Source: a bacterium
GTDB taxonomy: Bacteria > Armatimonadota > HRBIN16
Assembly: GCA_025057335.1 (NCBI GenBank)
Contig: JANWXG010000172.1
Coordinates: 1-5,843 of the forward strand
Length of the DNA stretch: 5,843 nucleotides
Reading direction: 5' to 3'
The translations under genes and the position numbers were made by a program. The notes below the pieces were generated by a model that saw only the letters and a program-made list of their open reading frames with translations, searched no databases and was not told where the DNA came from. This document shows positions 1 to 5,367 of this stretch, in pieces (position 1 is the stretch's first letter; each line of letters opens with the position of its first letter).

Positions 1-21
1 CGAAAGCAAGCCCCCACCTGA

Positions 22-41
22 CCTCCCCGCGAGCGGGGAGG
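22..41. repeat. Perfect GC-rich palindrome (9-bp stem, 2-nt loop)
   Basis: CCTCCCCGC (22-30) pairs perfectly with GCGGGGAGG (33-41) around a GA loop. The flanks are C-rich on the left (11-15) and G-rich on the right (46-49). It is not followed by a T-run on either strand, so it is not a canonical intrinsic terminator. Similar GC palindromes are commonly dispersed between genes in GC-rich bacteria. It could be such a repeat, or the 3' structure of a gene lying left of the window. Confidence 0.5.
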
Positions 42-92
42 AGTAGGGGCGACGGCTGTGCGCTTTTACTTGCGGGAAGCAACAGGGGCAAC

Positions 93-154
93 TGGTTCGG
101 CGGGAGCCTTGTCCTCCAGTGCAACATCTGGAGGGCGAACCTCCCGGTGAGTCG
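93..154 (+). promoter_or_regulatory. Long imperfect stem-loop in the leader of the membrane-protein gene
   Basis: The arms 93-117 and 130-154 are complementary around a 12-nt loop (118-129). There are nine pairs next to the loop (CCTCC 113-117 with GGAGG 130-134, then four more including two G-U), a 2-nt mismatch, six pairs (101-106 with 141-146), one mismatch, and a wobble-rich base. It lies 17 nt before the purine-rich ribosome binding site, so it would form in the 5' UTR. It may be a regulatory leader or an interspersed inverted repeat; the sequence alone does not decide. Confidence 0.45.
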
Positions 155-170
155 AAAAAGAACCTCCCTA

Positions 171-185
171 GAGGAAAGGCGAGGA
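171..185 (+). promoter_or_regulatory. Ribosome binding site deciding the start at 188
   Basis: Purine-rich GAGGAAAGGCGAGGA contains two Shine-Dalgarno-like blocks, GAGGA at 171-175 and GAGGA at 181-185, ahead of ATG 188. The first block and AAAGG (175-179) have usable spacing; the second is very close. The block at 171-174 can pair weakly with CCTC at 163-166, so access could be modulated. The upstream in-frame GTG at 119 has no comparable site and sits in a hairpin loop. Confidence 0.55.
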
Positions 186-187
186 CA

Positions 188-2191
188 ATGCGACAGACTA
201 TCACCATTACTCCTTCGGAGACGACAGCAAAAGCGCAGGAGCCTGCTATCTCCGCTCCTGTTATCCGTCCGCGCGCGATAGTTGTGGGGATAATCGGCAT
301 CGTTGCCCTGTGCGTGATTGTGTCTGCGGGGGAGCTGATTGCGAAGAACATCCAGATTGGTATGATGCAACTAGCGCCTGCGCTGGTGGGCGTGTTGTTC
401 GTGCTGGTGATAGGCAACCAGATAGTGGGGCGGCTCGCTCCGCGCTGGAGGTTAACCCCCGCTGAGCTGGCGGTAGCGTTTATCCTGATGATTCCTGCGC
501 CCATGATTTCCTCGCGCGGGCTGATGGAGCGGTGGCTGCCTCTGCAGGTGGGCGTCAACTACTATGCTGCGGGCAACCGCTGGGATGTGCTCTTCTTCCC
601 CCACATCCCCGAACTGCTCGTGCCTTGGGACCCGGAGAAGGGAGCTAGGCAGGAGGTCGCCGTATGGTTCTATGAGAGGCTGCCCGCAGGCGTCCCGCTC
701 CCCTGGCAGCCCTGGGTCGTGCCGCTGCTGGTGTGGTCCATCCTCATCCTCGCGGTGTACACCGCCTTCTTCTGCATGACGGTTATCTTGCGCAAGCACT
801 GGGTGGAGGGCGAGAAGCTCTCCTTCCCGCTGGTGCAGCTGCCGCTGGAGATGATGCTACAGCCGCAGGCGTTCCTGCGAAACAAACTGATGTGGGCGGG
901 GTTTACCGTGTCCTTCGGGCTGTTTCTGGTCAACGGCTTGCACCAGTGGTTTCCGACCGTGCCTGAGGTGAGGCTCAACATCCAGCTCAATCAGTTCTTC
1001 ACCGACCGCCCCTGGAACCAGCTCAGCTACTGGGCTATCTGGATTTCGCCTGCGGCTATCGGCTTCTTCTACCTGATGCCCACCGACCTGCTGTTCTCCT
1101 TCTGGTTCTTCTACCTGCTGGGCAAGGCGCAAGAGCTAATCGCGGGCATGTACACGGACAACGTGCCCTTCGAGCACGCAGCGTTCGCGGCGCACGTCGC
1201 CTATCAGGGGGCGGGAGCGTTCGTGATGCTGGCGGCGCTGACGCTGTATAGCGCGCGCCATCACCTGCGGCACGTCTGGCTGCGGGCGCGGGGAGCCATC
1301 CCTCCCGACGAGGCGGAGCAGCGCGAAATGTTCTCTTACCGTGTGGCAGTGTGGGGTCTGGTGGCGAGCCTGCTGGTGATTCTGCTGTGGGCGCGCTACT
1401 TCGGCATGACATGGCAGGTGGCGCTGTTCCACTTCGGCGTGTACCTGTTCGTGCAAGCCATCATCATGGCGCGGTGTACTGCTGAGGGTGGATTGCTGAT
1501 TACGGAAGGCTGTTTCACGCCGATGGACATCTATACCTTCGGCGAGCGGCAGGTGCTGGGCGCGAAGCAGCTCACCATGCTTTCGTTTCTAGACGGCATC
1601 CACACGCGCGACCTGCGGGGAATGCTTTTCACGGGGCTGATGGACGCACAGAAGGTCACGGAGCAGGCGCGTCTGCGGGCGCGCAAGGTGTTGTGGCTGT
1701 TGCTGGGCGGTCTGTTGCTAGCGATTGCCGTAGCGCTGGTCATCCAGATGTGGCTGCCCTATCGGTACGGCGGCATCAATCTGTACAGCTACGTGTACAG
1801 CGGCGCCAGTATCCAGTTCTTCCGCGAGAACGCACCCTTCATGGAGGCGGTTCCTACCAAACGCGAATATCCCAACGGTCCGCTGTTCACAGTAGTGGGG
1901 GCAGGTGTGTGCGCCTTGCTCAGCTACTTGCGCTGGCGTATCTCAGGCTTCCCACTGCATCCGCTTGGGTACGCGATGGCGCCTTCGTGGGGCATTGTCG
2001 TCTTCTGGTTCTCGATGCTGGTCGCGTGGCTGATTAAAGTGCCCATTGTGCGCTACGGCGGGATGCGCATCTACCGCCTGCTCCGTCCGTTCTTCCTCGG
2101 GCTGATTTTCGGCGAGTTCCTCTCAGCATGCATGTGGTCGCTCATCGCGTGGTTTGGGCAGCTGCCTACGCCGACCTTCCCTTGGCCCTAG
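188..2191 (+). CDS. Large polytopic membrane protein, DUF6785/DUF6784-type (OPT-transporter-like), substrate unknown
   Basis: The product is 667 residues from ATG 188 and is very hydrophobic, with about 12-13 predicted membrane segments. The clearest are near residues 31-49, 63-82, 92-107, 176-200, 234-250, 283-313, 339-355, 387-403, 408-428, 502-520, 565-581, 600-618 and 633-656. There is no cleavable signal peptide; a polar N-terminal tail of about 28 residues precedes helix 1. Recognisable blocks are RWRLTPAEL (87-93), GEKLSFPLVQLPLEM (208-222), EGGLLITEG (433-441), HPLGYAMAPSWG (591-602) and VRYGGMRIYRLLRPFFLG (621-638). I match this pattern from memory to the DUF6785 (N-terminal) plus DUF6784 (C-terminal) pair, common in Armatimonadota and Planctomycetota and resembling oligopeptide transporters. 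Transport is inferred and no substrate can be named. The start at 188 rests on its ribosome binding site; GTG 119 would add 23 polar residues. The stop abuts the stop of the opposing gene. Confidence 0.8.
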   Translation: MRQTITITPSETTAKAQEPAISAPVIRPRAIVVGIIGIVALCVIVSAGELIAKNIQIGMMQLAPALVGVLFVLVIGNQIVGRLAPRWRLTPAELAVAFILMIPAPMISSRGLMERWLPLQVGVNYYAAGNRWDVLFFPHIPELLVPWDPEKGARQEVAVWFYERLPAGVPLPWQPWVVPLLVWSILILAVYTAFFCMTVILRKHWVEGEKLSFPLVQLPLEMMLQPQAFLRNKLMWAGFTVSFGLFLVNGLHQWFPTVPEVRLNIQLNQFFTDRPWNQLSYWAIWISPAAIGFFYLMPTDLLFSFWFFYLLGKAQELIAGMYTDNVPFEHAAFAAHVAYQGAGAFVMLAALTLYSARHHLRHVWLRARGAIPPDEAEQREMFSYRVAVWGLVASLLVILLWARYFGMTWQVALFHFGVYLFVQAIIMARCTAEGGLLITEGCFTPMDIYTFGERQVLGAKQLTMLSFLDGIHTRDLRGMLFTGLMDAQKVTEQARLRARKVLWLLLGGLLLAIAVALVIQMWLPYRYGGINLYSYVYSGASIQFFRENAPFMEAVPTKREYPNGPLFTVVGAGVCALLSYLRWRISGFPLHPLGYAMAPSWGIVVFWFSMLVAWLIKVPIVRYGGMRIYRLLRPFFLGLIFGEFLSACMWSLIAWFGQLPTPTFPWP

Positions 2192-2707
2192 TCACAAAAG
2201 CCCTCCTGTCGCGCAGCTGAAGAAGCCCAGCACGGCGTTGAGCAGCACCAGCTCGTACCAGTCCATCTCCAAAAAGGCGCGTAGGATAAACAAGTCTACC
2301 ACCCACGCGACAAGCAGCATCATCCACAAGCCCGTGAGGGCGGAAATCAGCAGGGAGAGCGTAGAGTTGAGCACCATGAGCATCGTAATCGGCAACATGT
2401 AGCGGTAACCTTCCAGCCAGCCCACCTGAAACGGGTCTCCTGCGATACGTCCTGTGATACGCGCCGCCGTCCACAGCACTAGCGTGTCAAACAACCACTT
2501 GATGAAACTGAGTAGAGTCATTAGGGGAATGAGGAGCACGCCTCCGCGACCAGAAACCTCCACCTGTCCGAGCACTCCCAGCGGCACCTCGGTAACAGCC
2601 ACCCACAGCAACGCCCCCAGTAGCGCCCCTGACAGCGCCACGGTCGTAGCGACCGCCCACAGGGGCAGGTTCAGCACTCTCTCACGCCAGTCAGTGGGCG
2701 TCATCAT
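2192..2707 (-). CDS. Small five-helix membrane protein, possibly Yip1-family
   Basis: The product is 171 residues, with predicted membrane helices near 15-38, 55-80, 102-123, 124-146 and 150-168. The arrangement is a hydrophobic core with a central helix followed by a basic loop (ITGRIAGDPF, 84-93) and an aromatic GWLEGYRYMLP block (96-106). This resembles bacterial Yip1-domain proteins, in which a GxxxGY-like block precedes the next helix. The match is only suggestive and no catalytic motif is visible. The start codon overlaps the ppk1 stop (ATGA, 2707-2704) and no strong Shine-Dalgarno precedes it, so translation is probably coupled to ppk1. A second ATG follows immediately at 2704. Its TGA (2194-2192) touches the TAG of the convergent gene. 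The role is unknown; operon placement hints at a function linked to polyphosphate or the membrane side of phosphate metabolism. Confidence 0.7.
   Translation of the reverse strand: MMTPTDWRERVLNLPLWAVATTVALSGALLGALLWVAVTEVPLGVLGQVEVSGRGGVLLIPLMTLLSFIKWLFDTLVLWTAARITGRIAGDPFQVGWLEGYRYMLPITMLMVLNSTLSLLISALTGLWMMLLVAWVVDLFILRAFLEMDWYELVLLNAVLGFFSCATGGLL
2704..2707 (-). promoter_or_regulatory. ATGA stop/start overlap joining ppk1 to the membrane-protein gene
   Basis: On the minus strand bases 2707-2704 read ATGA. The ATG opens the 171-residue membrane protein and the TGA closes ppk1. Such four-base overlaps usually mean translational coupling by terminating ribosomes. The preceding bases lack a strong Shine-Dalgarno sequence, which fits reinitiation. 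Confidence 0.75.
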
Positions 2708-4794
2708 CGGCGCATCAGCGTCTCTTGCGCGTCGATAGCAGGCTCTCCGTTCTGCGGGAAGAGCCGCTGGTAGGTGCCGTCAGGCATCATGCGGCGCGCG
2801 CGGCGGTTATCGCGCAGATAGGTCTCCAGCACGCGGTCACGCAAGTAGCGAATGTGCTCCTGGCGTTCCACAGGGAAAACCACCTCCACCCGATGGTCCA
2901 GGTTGCGCGGCATCAGGTCGGCGCTACCCAGATACACCTCCTCGCCCAGCGGGCTCCAGAAGTAGTAGATGCGGCTGTGTTCCAGATACCGCCCGACGAT
3001 GCTAGTCACCGTGATGTTCTCGCTCAGGTCTTTGACGCCCGGGCGCAAACAGCAAATACCGCGCACCAGCAGGTCTACTCGCACTCCCGCCCGCGAGGCT
3101 TCATACAGCAGGTCAATCATCTCCGTGTCCACAAGAGAATTCATCTTAAAAATGAGATGCGCAGGACGTCCCGCCGCGGCGAGGTCGATGTGCTTCTGTA
3201 TCAGCTCGCGCATCCGTTGGCGCAGGTTGACGGGCGCTACCAGTAGCTTGCGGTACTCCCGCTTGTTGGAGTAGCCCGTGAGGTAGTTGAACAGGTCGGT
3301 AGCGTCCGCGCCGATGTCCTCGTCGCAGGTGAACATGCCGATATCCTCGTAGATGCGGGCAGTGGTGGCGTTGTAGTTGCCCGTAGAGAGGTGTACGTAG
3401 CGGCGGATGCGCGCCCCCTCCTGACGCACGACCATCGCCACTTTGCAATGCGTCTTGAGACCTACCAGTCCGTACACGACATGCACGCCTGCCTGCTCCA
3501 GTGCGCGCGCCCAGCCGATGTTGCTCTCCTCGTCGAAGCGCGCCTTCAGCTCCACCAGCACCGCCACCTGCTTACCGTGTTCCGCCGCCTCCAGCAACGC
3601 CTGCACCACAGGCGCTTGCTTGCCCACACGGTAGAGAGTCTGCTTGATGGCAAGCACTTGCGGGTCGCGCGCCGCCGCGCGCAGAAACTCCACCACGGGG
3701 TCAAACGAGTCGTACGGGTGGTGTAGCAAGATGTTGTGCTCGCGAATGGCGTCGAAGATGCTCCTGTCCCCAGAGAGATTGCGCAGTTCCACAGGCACAG
3801 CGGGGCGATAGGGAGTGAACTTCAGGTCGGGGCGTGGTACGCTCTCATACAGTTGCATCAGATCGCTTAGTCCCAGCGGGTGCCCCAGAGTGTATACATC
3901 GGTGGGGTAGAGCTCCATGTTTTGCATCAGCAGATTACGCACCAGCGTAGGCATCTCCTCGCACGTCGCCAGCTGGACTACGGAGCCGAACTTGCGCTGA
4001 TGCAGAGTCTGCTGGATGGTCTCCAGCAGGTCGTCCGCCTCCAGCTCGCGGATTTCGATGTCTGCATCGCGAATGACGCGGAAGGGATGCACTGCTACCA
4101 CCTGCATCCCCGGGAACAGGTCGTCCAGATTGGCGGCAATCACTTGTTCCAGCCAGGTGAAGCAGTGCGAACTGGGCGTCGCTTCACCTGCTGCGCGCTT
4201 GCGAGCGGCTGCCTTTACGGGCACCAGCCGGGGCAAGATGTTGGGAACTTTCACGCGGGCAAAGCGCTCGTTACCCTTCGAGTCGCGGATGATGACGGCG
4301 AGGTTGAGGCTCAGGTTAGAGATGTGCGGAAAGGGATGCCCTGGATCCAGCGCGAGCGGCGTCAGCACGGGGTAGACGAACTCATGGAAATACTGGTCTG
4401 CCTGCTTGCGCTGTCCTGGTGTGAGGTGATCGTAGTCCAGGAGCTGGATGCTTGCCTGGCGCAGTTGCGGAAGGAGCTGACGGTGAAAGCACTGCAACGC
4501 ACGTTGGTACAGCTCCAGCGAGAGCCTGCGGATGGCAGCCATCTGCTCGTGCAGGGTGAGACCATCAGGAGAGACCTGATGCAGCTGCGCTTCGATCTGC
4601 TCGCGGATTCCCGACACGCGCACCATGAAGAACTCATCCATATTAGAGCCGAAGATGGCGAGGAACTTCACCCGCTCCAGTAGCGGGTTGCGTTCGTCCT
4701 CTGCCTCCTCCAGCACTCGCCGCTGGAACTCCAGCAGGCTCAGCTCCCTGTTCAGGTAGCGCGATGAGTTGTGACGCGTAGACCAGATTCCCAT
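2704..4794 (-). CDS. ppk1: Polyphosphate kinase 1 (RNA-independent, PPK1)
   Basis: PPK1 reversibly transfers the gamma phosphate of ATP to polyphosphate through a phosphohistidine intermediate. The product is 696 residues from ATG 4794, typical for the family. The family order is complete: N domain starting RYLNRELS, head domain, then two phospholipase-D-like C domains. Counted from that ATG, residues matching the E. coli functional set are all present: N51 (SNMDEF), R389 (TLYR) and R419 (KARFDE) for magnesium, H449 (LKTHCK) as phosphohistidine, Y482 (ARIYEDI), R578 (LLVRG) and H606 (YLEHSRIYYF). STGNYN is also intact. The start is chosen because AAGG (4805-4802) lies 7 nt upstream; an in-frame GTG at 4818 would add eight residues with a poorly spaced site. 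The N-terminal ELSLLEFQ differs from the common ELSWLxFN. The stop overlaps the next gene by 4 nt. The upstream 590 bases carry repeats. Confidence 0.97.
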   Translation of the reverse strand: MGIWSTRHNSSRYLNRELSLLEFQRRVLEEAEDERNPLLERVKFLAIFGSNMDEFFMVRVSGIREQIEAQLHQVSPDGLTLHEQMAAIRRLSLELYQRALQCFHRQLLPQLRQASIQLLDYDHLTPGQRKQADQYFHEFVYPVLTPLALDPGHPFPHISNLSLNLAVIIRDSKGNERFARVKVPNILPRLVPVKAAARKRAAGEATPSSHCFTWLEQVIAANLDDLFPGMQVVAVHPFRVIRDADIEIRELEADDLLETIQQTLHQRKFGSVVQLATCEEMPTLVRNLLMQNMELYPTDVYTLGHPLGLSDLMQLYESVPRPDLKFTPYRPAVPVELRNLSGDRSIFDAIREHNILLHHPYDSFDPVVEFLRAAARDPQVLAIKQTLYRVGKQAPVVQALLEAAEHGKQVAVLVELKARFDEESNIGWARALEQAGVHVVYGLVGLKTHCKVAMVVRQEGARIRRYVHLSTGNYNATTARIYEDIGMFTCDEDIGADATDLFNYLTGYSNKREYRKLLVAPVNLRQRMRELIQKHIDLAAAGRPAHLIFKMNSLVDTEMIDLLYEASRAGVRVDLLVRGICCLRPGVKDLSENITVTSIVGRYLEHSRIYYFWSPLGEEVYLGSADLMPRNLDHRVEVVFPVERQEHIRYLRDRVLETYLRDNRRARRMMPDGTYQRLFPQNGEPAIDAQETLMRR

Positions 4795-4880
4795 CCTTCC
4801 GCCTTGCGATGGTAGCACTCCGTTGAGATTTTCTTCTGTCGCGCTTCTCCTGCTGTGCTGAAAGTGAAGCCCTCCCCTCT

Positions 4881-4911
4881 GTCATGCTGAGCGAAGCGAA
4901 GCATCTCAGAG
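4881..4911. repeat. Interspersed repeat of the CATxCTGAGCGAAGCGAAG type
   Basis: The core GTCATGCTGAGCGAAGCGAA (4881-4900) continues with GCATCTCAGAG. It has two alternative pairings: ATGCT (4884-4888) with AGCAT (4900-4904), and CTGAG (4887-4891) with CTCAG (4905-4909). I recognise this phrase as a repeat widely dispersed between genes in several bacterial phyla. When mistranslated it gives the familiar 'LRFAQHD' and 'HPERSE' peptides. That recognition is from memory. It lies in the likely 5' UTR or promoter area of ppk1. Confidence 0.65.
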
Positions 4912-4942
4912 CCCCTTCGCTTGGGAAACCGTACGGCTGACC

Positions 4943-5056
4943 AGCCCCCCATGGAAATGGGGGCTATCTTGAGAACAGACCTGCCTGCGCAGGTTTTTGT
5001 CAATCCGCGCAGGCGGATTTCTGCTCCATCATAGCCCCCGACTTCAGTCGGGGGAG
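4943..5056. repeat. Composite palindromic element, copy 1
   Basis: Outer left hairpin: CCCCCAT 4946-4952, GGAA loop, ATGGGGG 4957-4963. Inner left: ACCTGC 4979-4984, CTGC loop, GCAGGT 4989-4994, extendable by one wobble and one pair. Inner right: AATCCGC 5002-5008, GCAG loop, GCGGATT 5013-5019. Outer right: CCCCCGACT 5035-5043, TC loop, AGTCGGGGG 5046-5054. The junctions GGGGGCTAT (4959-4967) and ATAGCCCCC (5031-5039) are exactly complementary, so the two halves can also pair with each other. Confidence 0.85.
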
Positions 5057-5068
5057 CCATGCGATGGA

Positions 5069-5178
5069 CGCCCCTCATTGAAATGAGGGGCTATGTCGAA
5101 AACAAACCTGCCTGCGCAGGTTTCAATCAGCATAGGCGGATTTCTGGCATCTATAGCCCCCGACTTCAGTCGGGGGAG
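5069..5178. repeat. Composite palindromic element, copy 2
   Basis: Outer left hairpin: GCCCCTCAT 5070-5078, TGAA loop, ATGAGGGGC 5083-5091, the most perfect of the three. Inner left: AAACCTGC 5104-5111, CTGC loop, GCAGGTTT 5116-5123. Inner right is the most degraded: AATCAGC 5125-5131, ATAG loop, GCGGATT 5136-5142, with one mismatch. Outer right: CCCCCGACT 5157-5165, TC loop, AGTCGGGGG 5168-5176, identical to the other copies. Junctions GGGGCTAT (5087-5094) and ATAGCCCC (5153-5160) are complementary. Confidence 0.85.
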
Positions 5179-5180
5179 CG

Positions 5181-5294
5181 TCCCCCCCATTGAAATGAGG
5201 GGCTACGTTGAGAACAAACCTGCCTGCGCAGGTTTTTGTCAATCCGCGCAGGCGGATTTCTACTCCACGTAGCCCCCGACTTCAGTCGGGGGAG
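5181..5294. repeat. Composite palindromic element, copy 3
   Basis: Outer left hairpin: 5183-5190 with 5195-5202 around TGAA, with one C/A mismatch (5187/5198). Inner left: AAACCTGC 5216-5223, CTGC loop, GCAGGTTT 5228-5235. Inner right: AATCCGC 5241-5247, GCAG loop, GCGGATT 5252-5258. Outer right: CCCCCGACT 5273-5281, TC loop, AGTCGGGGG 5284-5292. The junction is longer here: GGGGCTACGT (5199-5208) pairs with ACGTAGCCCC (5267-5276), followed by one mismatch and three more pairs. GTAG abuts both outer hairpins. Confidence 0.85.
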
Positions 5295-5346
5295 GAAAGG
5301 TGCCGCCAGGCAATGACGGCCGAAATCGCGAGCGCAATACCGCCTG

Positions 5347-5367
5347 TTCTCTGCTTCGCTCGGGATG
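5347..5367 (-). repeat. Short fragment resembling the GAGCGAAGC-type repeat
   Basis: On the minus strand these bases read CATCCCGAGCGAAGC followed by AGAGAA, just downstream of the sixA stop. It matches the 5' part and the AGAG tail of the element at 4881-4911 with the second GAAGC unit missing, and lies in opposite orientation. It may be a decayed or short variant; the match is brief. Confidence 0.4.

Larger units (their letters stand above)
1..187. other. Non-coding leader region upstream of the membrane-protein gene
   Basis: I see no convincing gene here. The stretch holds a perfect GC palindrome (22-41), an imperfect stem-loop (93-154), a direct repeat of GAACCTCCC (137-145 and 160-168), and the ribosome binding site of the following gene. 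No clear -35/-10 pair stands out. On the minus strand the frame ending at TAA (68-66) reads as an Ala/Pro-rich tail, but it has no start codon before an in-frame stop at 170-168, so it is not called. Confidence 0.6.
4943..5294. repeat. Tandem cluster of three BIME-like composite palindromic elements
   Basis: Three ~110-bp copies start roughly every 116-122 bp, separated by about 12 and 2-3 bases. Every copy has four hairpins in the same order: outer left (GGAA or TGAA loop), inner left (CTGC loop), inner right (GCAG loop, ATAG in copy 2), outer right (TC or TTCA loop). The right half is an inverted, diverged version of the left half, as in a pair of REP sequences. A GTAG or ATAG tetranucleotide sits directly 5' of each outer hairpin when read in half orientation. 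There are no spacers of CRISPR type and no coding potential. Confidence 0.85.

Noticed and set aside
66..167. Minus-strand frame ending LEDKAPAEPVAPVASRK, resembling an Ala/Pro-rich protein C-terminus
   Set aside because: It is only about 34 codons between stops, has no ATG, GTG or TTG start, and lies inside the leader hairpin. Base composition explains it.
119..187. Upstream in-frame GTG start giving a 690-residue product for the membrane-protein gene
   Set aside because: GTG 119 lies in the loop of a strong hairpin, lacks a Shine-Dalgarno sequence, and adds a polar low-quality segment. ATG 188 has a purine-rich ribosome binding site.
2725..3246. 173-codon plus-strand open frame inside the 3' part of ppk1
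   Set aside because: It is a shadow frame opposite catalytic-domain codons of a well-conserved gene.
3880..4683. 267-codon open frame on the plus strand inside ppk1
   Set aside because: It is antisense to intact ppk1, has the unusual His/Gln/Leu-rich composition of a shadow frame, and matches no family.
4752..5078. 108-codon minus-strand open frame containing PTEVGGYD and LRFAQHD
   Set aside because: It is translated repeat sequence running out of frame into the ppk1 N-terminus. Such peptides are typical mis-annotations of interspersed repeats.
5035..5292. Intrinsic terminators formed by the CCCCCGACT/AGTCGGGGG hairpins
   Set aside because: The stems are strong, but no T-tract follows on either strand. 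They may still hinder transcription, but are not called as terminators.
4943..5294. CRISPR array
   Set aside because: The repeats are ~110 bp, internally palindromic and nearly abutting. There are no uniform unique spacers and no cas genes.
5295..5348. Minus-strand frame with a hydrophobic run IALAISAVIAWRHL ending in the outer hairpin
   Set aside because: It looks like a membrane helix but has no start codon within reach, overlaps the sixA end in another frame, and stops inside a repeat. It is too short to support a gene or pseudogene.
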